Below are positions 5,345 through 11,136 of a DNA stretch of 17,019 nt, piece by piece; within the stretch, counting starts at the first letter, position 1, and every line of letters starts with the position of its first letter. The position numbers were made by a program, and so were the translations under genes. The notes beneath the pieces are model-generated. The model saw only the letters and a list, made by a program, of their open reading frames with translations, made no database searches and was not told the DNA's origin. The DNA lies in NCBI GenBank assembly GCA_947589585.1, contig CANQCA010000020.1, forward strand, positions 1-17,019, written 5' to 3'. This DNA is from an uncultured Clostridia bacterium (lineage in GTDB: Bacteria > Bacillota > Clostridia > Christensenellales > Borkfalkiaceae).

Positions 5345-6172
5345 TCAATAGATATTTACGGCCAAGGCGTCGATGATCGTTGTTTTGTAGTTGATGTTGT
5401 AGATCCCCGAAGGGTTGGATTCGATCCCCGAGGCGACCGTGAAATAGTAATCGGCCGCGCTCCCCCTTGCCGTGACGTAGGAATGGACGCTGTAGCCGAA
5501 CCCCACCATCACATGGTTGGCGGGCGAGATGATATAACCCACCGAATCGCGGTGCTTCTTCTCGGACATGTATCCGATATTATATCCGCTTACGAAGAAC
5601 ACGATGGGCAGATTTGATTCGATGTACATTTTTGCCTTAGAGAAGTCAAAGACGCCCGAGGACATGCACGAGAAGATGGAGACGCATCTTCCCCTTGCCC
5701 GGCAGTAGGTCCTCAGGCCGCACAGGAATTCGGCTTCCGTCGTGCCCGTCTCATCCGTCCCCATATAATCGTAGAGCTGCCGCGTGAGCGCAGCGATCGC
5801 CTCATCCTGTATGGAATAGATATAGCCGTTATCGAGCAATGTTCCGCAGCTGTGGTTGGGAATGAGATCTTGTTCGTAGCGTCCGTAGAAGCCCACCAGG
5901 TTGCTGGCCGCGATCGGGGCGCAGGCGGATAGTGCGGGAGAGAAGGTATACGTGGGGGGACGGACGGCAAGGTCGTATTGTTCCTTTTCTTTGACGAGAT
6001 AATCTCTTCTCACGATTTCGGTCGCATGAAGGGCGCTTGCCTTGTTTTCGGCGCGAAGGGAGGCGTTGAAGCGGAAGAAACGATTACCGTCACGGCCGGC
6101 GGAAGCGCCAAGGCCCGGGGAGCCGACAAACGGGAGCAGGCAGCTTGAGCCCTTGGTCGAAGAGGGTAACAT
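5345..6172 (-). CDS. C39-like cysteine peptidase, copy 2
   Basis: A 275-residue paralogue of the peptidase at 3387-4211, on the same strand. It keeps SPALSACAPIAASNLVGFYG with the probable nucleophile C84 (CAP is closer to the family's CGP than copy 1), SPANHVMVGFGY with H220, and the same C-terminal ending (IIDALAVNIY). N244 of copy 1 is a Thr here, while the Asp four residues earlier is kept. The first 50 residues differ: MLPSSTKGSSCLLPFVGSPG has a short, weak hydrophobic part, so export by a classic signal peptide is less clear than for copy 1. The ATG follows TAGGAG at eight bases and lies 37 bases after the shared ECF-like promoter. It is monocistronic except for a doubtful small ORF behind it. 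Confidence 0.78.
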   Translation of the reverse strand: MLPSSTKGSSCLLPFVGSPGLGASAGRDGNRFFRFNASLRAENKASALHATEIVRRDYLVKEKEQYDLAVRPPTYTFSPALSACAPIAASNLVGFYGRYEQDLIPNHSCGTLLDNGYIYSIQDEAIAALTRQLYDYMGTDETGTTEAEFLCGLRTYCRARGRCVSIFSCMSSGVFDFSKAKMYIESNLPIVFFVSGYNIGYMSEKKHRDSVGYIISPANHVMVGFGYSVHSYVTARGSAADYYFTVASGIESNPSGIYNINYKTTIIDALAVNIY

Positions 6173-6209
6173 TTCTTGTCTCCTACCGTATTTTCAAAGC
6201 ATTTTATAA

Positions 6210-6241
6210 ATGAGTCGACGAAGAAGTTCGAAAAGTTACAA
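6210..6241 (-). promoter_or_regulatory. Predicted ECF-sigma promoter of peptidase copy 2
   Basis: On the minus strand TTGTAACTTTT is followed after 13 bases by CGACTCAT, the same boxes and spacing as before copy 1. Of the 13 bases between the boxes only four match, so the boxes are kept while the spacer has drifted. Confidence 0.65.
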
Positions 6242-6279
6242 GTTTTCGGGAAGGGTGAAAATGCAAAGGCCGCTTCCCG

Positions 6280-6308
6280 TTGACAACGGCGCGCGGGTCT
6301 GATATAAT
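6280..6308 (+). promoter_or_regulatory. Consensus promoter of the tmk-yraN operon
   Basis: TTGACA (6280-6285), 17 bases, TATAAT (6303-6308). Only nine bases separate the -10 box from the tmk ATG, so the leader should be about 0-4 bases. The -35 box lies in a small palindrome, CCGTTGACAACGG (6277-6289). Confidence 0.9.
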
Positions 6309-6317
6309 AAAAAAGCT

Positions 6318-6947
6318 ATGGCAGAAAAGGGAAAATTCATCGTCTTCGAAGGGACGGACGGCAGCGGGAAATCCACGCAGATCCGCCTTCTTTCGCAATA
6401 TCTTCAAAATAAGGGCGTCCCCGTCTTCATCACCCATGAGCCCACGGCATCCACGATCGGGGAAGTTCTCCGCGCCTGCATGAGCGGCGGCATGGATACC
6501 GACGAGCGCGCCATCGCGCTACTCTTCGCGGCAGACAGGCTCGACCATATCCAAGGCGTCGGGGGCATCAAGGAAAAGCTCGATGCGGGCTATACCGTCC
6601 TCTGCGACAGGTACTATTTTTCCTCCTTTGCCTACAACGGCGGCATCGTTCCCCTCGAATGGGTGATCGAGCTCAACCGCCCCGCCATGCAGCTTCTCCG
6701 CGCCGACCTCACCGTCTTTCTGGACGTGAACGTGGAAGAGGCGATGCGCCGCGTCTTCAGGCGGAGCGAGCGGGAACGCTACGAGACCGTGGAGCGGCAG
6801 ATGCTCACCCGTGAAAAGTATCTTGAGGTATTCGAGCGCTTCAAGGAAGAGGAAAATATCGCGATCGTTGCAAGCGAGACGACGAAGGAAGCGACGCAGG
6901 AGAAGGTGCGCGCACTCGCCGTGAAACTGTTTGGGGGGAAGCTATGA
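6318..6947 (+). CDS. tmk: Thymidylate kinase
   Basis: Phosphorylates dTMP to dTDP in the cytosol, the last specific step of dTTP supply. The 209-residue protein has the P-loop EGTDGSGKST (11-20), THEPT (39-43) for the substrate-side loop, and DRYYFSS from D97, the family's DRY motif. FRRSERERYE forms the Arg-rich lid. Length is typical. The ATG at 6318 has no ribosome binding site and stands nine bases from a perfect -10 box, so it should be translated as a leaderless or near-leaderless mRNA. The stop overlaps the rimM start (ATGA), making tmk the first gene of a ribosome- and RNA-related operon, an uncommon place for it. Confidence 0.95.
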   Translation: MAEKGKFIVFEGTDGSGKSTQIRLLSQYLQNKGVPVFITHEPTASTIGEVLRACMSGGMDTDERAIALLFAADRLDHIQGVGGIKEKLDAGYTVLCDRYYFSSFAYNGGIVPLEWVIELNRPAMQLLRADLTVFLDVNVEEAMRRVFRRSERERYETVERQMLTREKYLEVFERFKEEENIAIVASETTKEATQEKVRALAVKLFGGKL

Positions 6948-7444
6948 GAGAGCTCGTCATCGGCATCGTCTTAAAGCCGCAGGGCATCCGCGGCGAAATC
7001 AAGGTAAAGCCCTATACCGACAGTGCGGAAAGTTTCAGAAAGATCGGCCGCATCTTCCTTTCGGGCGTGGAGTATAAGGTCCTCTCCGTGCGCACGGGGG
7101 ACGGGTTCGCCTATCTGGGCCTCCGCGGCGTCCCCGACCGCAATGCGGCCGAGCTTCTTCGGGGGAAGGAAGTCGTCATCCCCCGCGAGGAGGCGCCCAT
7201 TCTTCCCGAGGGGAGCTACTATATCGACGATATTTTGGGCAGCGCACTCGTGACCGAAGAGGGGGAGCTGCTCGGTACCCTCTCTGCCGTCACGCAGGCG
7301 GCGACGGATATCTACACCCTGAAGGCGGAGGACGGGAAGGAAATTTTATTCCCCGCAGCGAAGGGCGTCGTTCTGAATGTGGACGTCGAAAATAAAGTGA
7401 TCACCCTCTCGAAGAAGCGGTATTTCGAGGTCGCCGTATTATGA
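6944..7444 (+). CDS. rimM: 16S rRNA processing protein RimM
   Basis: Assembly factor for the 30S subunit that binds ribosomal protein S19 and helps mature the 16S rRNA head region. The N-terminal barrel shows VLKPQGIRGEIKVKPYTD (about residues 9-26), the family signature. The C-terminal PRC-barrel starts near residue 92 with YYIDDILGSALVTEEGELLG. Length (166 aa) is normal. The start overlaps the tmk stop by four bases with GGGGGG upstream, and the stop overlaps the trmD start by four bases, so the three genes are tightly coupled. Confidence 0.95.
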   Translation: MRELVIGIVLKPQGIRGEIKVKPYTDSAESFRKIGRIFLSGVEYKVLSVRTGDGFAYLGLRGVPDRNAAELLRGKEVVIPREEAPILPEGSYYIDDILGSALVTEEGELLGTLSAVTQAATDIYTLKAEDGKEILFPAAKGVVLNVDVENKVITLSKKRYFEVAVL

Positions 7445-8106
7445 AGATCACGATCCTGACCCTCTTCCCCGAAATGTTCTCCGCGCTCGGGGCGAGTATT
7501 CTCGGGCGGGCGCAAAAGGAAGGAAAGCTCTCCATCGAAGTCGTGGATATCCGCGACTACACCGAGGATAAGCACAAGAAGTGCGACGACTATCCCTTCG
7601 GCGGCGGTGCGGGCATGGTGATGATGGCGCAGCCCATCGGAAGCGCGATCGAAGCCGTCGACCCCGGACATGGTGCCCAGAGAATTTATCTCTCCCCCAA
7701 GGGGAAGACCTTGAAGCAGGAGCACATTTTCCGCCTTGCGGAAGAGGAGCACCTCGTGCTTTTGTGCGGGCACTATGAGGGCGTCGACCAGCGGGCGATC
7801 GATCTTTTCATCGACGAGGAGATCTCCATCGGCGACTATGTCCTCACGGGCGGGGAGCTGCCCGCGATGGTGCTCATCGACTGCGTCGCACGGTATATCG
7901 ACGGAGTTTTATCGCCCGCATCCCTCGTGGACGAGAGCTTTTCCGACGGTCTGCTCGAATACCCGCAATACACCCGCCCCGTCGAATATAAGGGGCTGGA
8001 GGTCCCCGAAGTTTTGCGCGGCGGCAATCACGCCGAGATCGATAAATGGCGGCGCGAACAGGCCTTAGAGCTAACAAGGAAACACCGCCCTGACCTTCTC
8101 AGGTAG
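7441..8106 (+). CDS. trmD: tRNA (guanine-N1)-methyltransferase TrmD
   Basis: Transfers a methyl group from S-adenosylmethionine to N1 of G37 in tRNAs with a G at position 36, which prevents +1 frameshifts. The SPOUT knot signature is clear: YPFGGGAGMVM near residue 52, LLCGHYEGVDQR, then EEISIGDYVLTGGELPAM. The C-terminal RNA-binding part ends with RREQALELTRKHRPDLL. At 221 residues it is slightly shorter than the common 240 or so, but no motif is missing. It follows rimM with a 4-base overlap; the usual next gene rplS is absent. Confidence 0.96.
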   Translation: MKITILTLFPEMFSALGASILGRAQKEGKLSIEVVDIRDYTEDKHKKCDDYPFGGGAGMVMMAQPIGSAIEAVDPGHGAQRIYLSPKGKTLKQEHIFRLAEEEHLVLLCGHYEGVDQRAIDLFIDEEISIGDYVLTGGELPAMVLIDCVARYIDGVLSPASLVDESFSDGLLEYPQYTRPVEYKGLEVPEVLRGGNHAEIDKWRREQALELTRKHRPDLLR

Positions 8107-8114
8107 GGCTTATC

Positions 8115-8146
8115 TTCAGACATGGGTGCCATATTTTTCGTCTGAA
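8115..8146 (+). other. Hairpin in the trmD-rbgA gap
   Basis: TTCAGAC (8115-8121) and GTCTGAA (8140-8146) are exact complements 18 bases apart, with a smaller ATGG / CCAT pair inside. There is no T-run directly behind it, so it is not a standard terminator; it could be a processing or regulatory RNA structure. Confidence 0.3.
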
Positions 8147-8176
8147 TGCGAAAAAAGCGCCCGAGAAAGGAGTTTT

Positions 8177-9046
8177 GTGAAGACCATTTCATGGTTCCCC
8201 GGACACATGGCAAAGGCCATGCGGATGATGGAGGAAAACATCAAACTATGCGACGCCGTCGCCCTTATCCTCGACGCGCGCTGTATCGCCGCGAGCTTCA
8301 ATGCGCGGCTTTTGTCTTTTACGGGCGCGCGGCCTGTTCTGTATGTTTTGAACAAGGCCGACCTCGCCGACCCTTCCGCCACCGATCGCGCGCTCACCCT
8401 GCTCAAAAGAGAGGGGAAGAAGGCGATAAAGCTCAATTCCACCTCGTCCTCCTCCGCCCGCATCCTGCGCGAGGCGATGGAGGAAGTCGCCGCGGAAAAG
8501 GCGGCTCGGCTCAAGGAAAAGGGGAGCGCACGGCCGCTGCGCTTCCTCATCGCGGGCATTCCCAACACGGGGAAGAGCACGCTTATCAACCTGCTTGCGG
8601 GCGGGAAGAAGGCGATCACGGGGGATAAGGCGGGCGTCACGCGCGGGAAACAGTGGGTGAAGTGCGGCTCCTTCGAGCTCATGGATACCCCCGGCACCAT
8701 GCCCCCTTCCTGCGAAAACCAAACCTTGGCAAGGCGGCTCGCCTTTGTCGGGAGCATCAACGACGATATTCTCGCCATGGATGAAATTGCCCTTGCTCTT
8801 TTGGAGGAGCTTTCCGCCAAGTACCCCGCCGGGCTTTCGGAGCGGTACGGCATCGAGGCGGGGATTTCCCCCCTCGAAATGCTCGATGCGGTGTGCAAAA
8901 AGCGCGGCTTTATTTTGCGCGGGGGCGACTACGACTATGAGCGCGGCGAGCGGGCGCTCATCGATGATTTCAGGAAGGGAAAGCTCGGCCGTATCACCTT
9001 CGATGGCGAAGAGGATCTGCGCGATGCGGGGCTTCTTTCCGAATAA
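8177..9046 (+). CDS. rbgA: Ribosome biogenesis GTPase RbgA (YlqF)
   Basis: GTPase needed late in 50S subunit assembly. It is circularly permuted: the G4 motif NKADL (59-63) comes before the P-loop GIPNTGKS (127-134), then DTPG (170-173). The N-terminus WFPGHMAKAMRMM is the family hallmark, with the His used in GTP hydrolysis in HM. The GTG at 8177 was chosen over the ATG at 8126 because AAAGGAG (8166-8172) stands four bases upstream and the family similarity begins there. The protein is 289 residues, as expected. It follows trmD after 70 bases and precedes rnhB by nine. Confidence 0.94.
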   Translation: MKTISWFPGHMAKAMRMMEENIKLCDAVALILDARCIAASFNARLLSFTGARPVLYVLNKADLADPSATDRALTLLKREGKKAIKLNSTSSSSARILREAMEEVAAEKAARLKEKGSARPLRFLIAGIPNTGKSTLINLLAGGKKAITGDKAGVTRGKQWVKCGSFELMDTPGTMPPSCENQTLARRLAFVGSINDDILAMDEIALALLEELSAKYPAGLSERYGIEAGISPLEMLDAVCKKRGFILRGGDYDYERGERALIDDFRKGKLGRITFDGEEDLRDAGLLSE

Positions 9047-9055
9047 GGGGGAGAA

Positions 9056-9691
9056 ATGGATATTCCGACTTTTGAGCGAGAATATGCCGAAAAGGGCTTC
9101 TGTGCCGTTGCGGGCGTCGATGAAGTGGGGCGCGGCCCCTTGGCAGGGCCCGTCGTCTGCGCCGCCGTCATCATGCCCCTCGAGGAAGAAAAGCGCATTT
9201 TGGGCGTAGACGACAGCAAGAAGCTTACCGCAAAGAAGCGGGAAAGGCTCGCCGAGGAGATCAAAAAAGTTGCGAGGGCTTTCTCGATCGCGGAGGTGGA
9301 CGAGGGGACGATCGACGAGATCAATATCCTGCAGGCGACCCGTCTCGGCATGAAGCGCGCCATCGAAAATTTGAGTCTCACCCCGGACATGGTACTCACC
9401 GACGGCGTCATGACCCTCGATATTGCCCTTCCGCAGAGGAGCATTGTAAAGGGGGACGCCCTTGTGTATAGCATCGGCGCAGCGAGCATTCTCGCCAAGG
9501 TCTACCGCGACAGGCTCATGGCACAGTTCGCCCTCGAATACCCCGAATACGGCTTTGAGAAGAACGCAGGCTACGGCACCGCCGCGCACATTCAAGCCAT
9601 AAAAGAGGTGGGGATATGCAAAATTCACAGAAAGACCTTCGTAAAAAAATTCTGGGACGGCAGGGAGAGGCCCTCGCCTGCAAATATCTGA
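9056..9691 (+). CDS. rnhB: Ribonuclease HII
   Basis: Removes ribonucleotides and RNA primers from RNA-DNA hybrids. The four acidic active-site residues are present: D22 and E23 in GVDEVGRGPLAG, D116 in LTDGV, and D152 in AASILAKVYRD. Other family marks are DDSKKLT and the C-terminal NAGYGTAAHIQAIKEVGI and HRKTF. GGGGGAG precedes the ATG. The last 25 codons overlap the yraN start in another frame; the tail after HRKTF (VKKFWDGRERPSPANI) is where the overlap falls and is probably free to vary. Confidence 0.95.
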   Translation: MDIPTFEREYAEKGFCAVAGVDEVGRGPLAGPVVCAAVIMPLEEEKRILGVDDSKKLTAKKRERLAEEIKKVARAFSIAEVDEGTIDEINILQATRLGMKRAIENLSLTPDMVLTDGVMTLDIALPQRSIVKGDALVYSIGAASILAKVYRDRLMAQFALEYPEYGFEKNAGYGTAAHIQAIKEVGICKIHRKTFVKKFWDGRERPSPANI

Positions 9692-9978
9692 AAAAACATG
9701 GCTATAAAATTCTCGCAAAGAACTACACCACCCCCTTCGGCGAGGCGGATATCGTTGCGAAGAGCAAGGACGGTTATACCTGCTTTGTCGAGGTGAAGAC
9801 GCGGGAGACGGACGCCTTCGGGCTTCCCGCCGAGGCTGTCACGCGGGAAAAACAGCGGCGGTACCGCATGATCGCGAACAGCTGGTGCAATGCGCTCCGC
9901 CGCGAGGTGCCCGTCCGCTTCGACGTTGCCGCCATATTGGACGGCGAGATCGAGTACTTCGAGAATGCTTTTATTTGA
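9616..9978 (+). CDS. yraN: UPF0102 / YraN family protein
   Basis: A 120-residue member of the YraN family, which has a nuclease-like PD-(D/E)xK fold; its cellular role is poorly known. The sequence shows LGRQGEALACKYLKKHGYKI, then FGEADIV with D45 and FVEVKTR with E59 and K61, the expected metal-binding set. The usual GEIDLI is GEADIV here. The ATG at 9616 lies 76 bases inside rnhB with AGGTGGGG ahead; the next in-frame ATG is far inside the domain, so the long overlap appears real. It is the last gene before a strong terminator. Confidence 0.92.
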   Translation: MQNSQKDLRKKILGRQGEALACKYLKKHGYKILAKNYTTPFGEADIVAKSKDGYTCFVEVKTRETDAFGLPAEAVTREKQRRYRMIANSWCNALRREVPVRFDVAAILDGEIEYFENAFI

Positions 9979-9992
9979 ATAGTGTTGAAAGC

Positions 9993-10014
9993 CCCGCCCT
10001 TCGGCGGGTTTTTT
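9993..10014 (+). terminator. Terminator of the tmk-yraN operon
   Basis: CCCGCC, loop CTTC, GGCGGG (9993-10008), then six Ts (10009-10014). It lies 14 bases after the yraN stop. Confidence 0.92.
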
Positions 10015-10135
10015 AGCCTTACCCCCTTCGGGGGGAAGGTGGCACGGCTGCCTCTGCCGTGACGAATGGGGGGCATTAAATGAACCCCCACCCGTCGCTA
10101 ACGCGACACCCTCCCCCTTGTAAAGGGGTAGGGCT
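10015..10135. repeat. Palindromic repeat element (about 120 bp)
   Basis: The stretch folds back on itself around ATTTAAT. The left half begins AGCCTTACCCCCTTCGGGG and, read on the other strand, the right half begins AGCCCTACCCCTTTACAAGG; the two stay similar up to GGGGGGCATTAAATGAA in the centre. Inner hairpins include CACGGC / GCCGTG, GTCGC / GCGAC and CCCCTT / AAGGGG. No ORF is present. It resembles C-rich/G-rich interspersed repeats of clostridial genomes and may also stop converging transcripts between yraN and the XRE-SdpI gene. Confidence 0.65.
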
Positions 10136-10166
10136 TTGCCACTCATCCGCCGAAGGCTTCCAAATC

Positions 10167-10826
10167 TCACCCGAATAGTTTTTTGAGCTTGTGTTCGACG
10201 ATGCAGACCACGGCGATAAGGGCAGCAATAAATATCGCCGCGAGCGAAACGAGGACTACCATGTCCGCGATGCCATGCAAGAAAATCGCTATGATCGCAT
10301 ACACGGCGGCCACGGCAAACATCATGAGCGCCATCTTGCAAAAGAGCTCTGCCGTCGCCGCCTGCGCAAAGGCCCACGCCGTGTCGCTCTGCATGGAACG
10401 CCGCGTGCGGTAGCCGACGAATTTATTCCGCTTGGGCGGGAAGATCTGCATCCCCGCGCCGATCAGGGCGGCGAGCACGGGGAGGAAAAAGGCACACGCG
10501 ATCTGCATGAGAAAGGAGGGTCCCACCCCCTGCCGTTGGGCGCGGAAGAAGACCGCGAGCGCTGCAATAAAGATGCAGACGCACGCCTCGGCGAGAAGGG
10601 CAAACACGAGCCGTGCTTGCCTTCGCACGGCGTTTGCGGATAAAAGTTCGTCGAGAGAGACTTTGAACAACTCTGCAATTTCCACGAGGATCTCGATGGA
10701 AGGGTATCCCCGCCCCTGTTCGTAGTTTGAGACCGCCTGCCTTGTGACGTGCAGCTTTTGGGCGAGCTCCTCCTGCGTGAGGTTTGCCTCTTTTCGCATG
10801 AGTTTGAGTTTTTCGGAAAATTCCAT
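10167..10826 (-). CDS. XRE regulator fused to an SdpI-like membrane domain
   Basis: The 219-residue protein begins with a complete XRE helix-turn-helix (residues 5-60: LRKEANLTQEELAQ-type sequence, then VTRQAVSNYEQGRGYPS). Four membrane segments follow, at about 74-97, 105-130, 160-182 and 186-212. Between the second and third lies KRNKFVGYRTRRSMQSDTAW, the (N)xxxGxRTxxSxxxxxxW pattern of the SdpI family, whose founding member gives immunity to the SdpC toxin in Bacillus subtilis and also ties up its repressor at the membrane. The ATG follows GGAGGAG by five bases; the open frame extends upstream only through the promoter. A promoter and a perfect inverted repeat in the leader suggest self-repression. 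Whether it gives immunity to anything is unknown. Confidence 0.85.
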   Translation of the reverse strand: MEFSEKLKLMRKEANLTQEELAQKLHVTRQAVSNYEQGRGYPSIEILVEIAELFKVSLDELLSANAVRRQARLVFALLAEACVCIFIAALAVFFRAQRQGVGPSFLMQIACAFFLPVLAALIGAGMQIFPPKRNKFVGYRTRRSMQSDTAWAFAQAATAELFCKMALMMFAVAAVYAIIAIFLHGIADMVVLVSLAAIFIAALIAVVCIVEHKLKKLFG

Positions 10827-10846
10827 GTTTTCTCCTCCGCTTTGCC

Positions 10847-10870
10847 GGGTGATATATCTCTGTATCACCC
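10847..10870 (-). promoter_or_regulatory. Operator-like inverted repeat in the leader of the XRE-SdpI gene
   Basis: GGGTGATA and TATCACCC are exact complements with an 8-base gap, placed between the expected transcript start (about 10877) and the ribosome binding site. It may be the XRE binding site or an RNA hairpin. Confidence 0.6.
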
Positions 10871-10883
10871 GCAGAGCGATTTT

Positions 10884-10912
10884 ATCATAGGAAAATCTTT
10901 TTCCCCTGTCAA
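10884..10912 (-). promoter_or_regulatory. Promoter of the XRE-SdpI gene
   Basis: On the minus strand TTGACA (10907-10912), 17 bases, TATGAT (10884-10889). The spacer holds its own small palindrome, GGAAAA / TTTTCC. Confidence 0.85.
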
Positions 10913-11017
10913 GGGCTATGGGGGATTTTCGGGCGACACGATCGCTTGCGCGTCCTCTACCCGTGTGAGAAGGGCCTTTCGTGCAAGAAAAAATTTTTGC
11001 GGGTGGGTGCGGGAGGG

Positions 11018-11046
11018 TTGATTTTCGCACACGGGGATGGTATAAT
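11018..11046 (+). promoter_or_regulatory. Promoter of the large helicase gene
   Basis: TTGATT (11018-11023), 17 bases, TATAAT (11041-11046). The leader is about 84 bases and ends in GGAGAGG six bases before the ATG. A CCGCG / CGCGG stem (11110-11124) runs up to the edge of that ribosome binding site. The 105 bases between this and the opposite XRE-SdpI promoter show nothing else clear. Confidence 0.82.
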
Positions 11047-11136
11047 AAACAAGAACGGTATTTTTCGACAGAAAAGGTATATAAGTCCGAAGCATTCTAC
11101 ATAATCGATCCGCGCGAACCGCGGGAGAGGGATCAC

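Noticed and set aside
8126..8176. Upstream ATG start for rbgA
   Set aside because: The added 17 residues are unlike the family, and AAAGGAG is placed for the GTG at 8177.
8246..9718. 490-codon open frame on the minus strand across rbgA and rnhB
   Set aside because: It is a shadow of two well-conserved genes; the translation resembles no protein family and lacks a start signal.
10981..11136. 52-residue N-terminal extension of the helicase from a GTG
   Set aside because: The extension runs through the TTGATT-N17-TATAAT promoter, and GGAGAGG marks the ATG at 11137.
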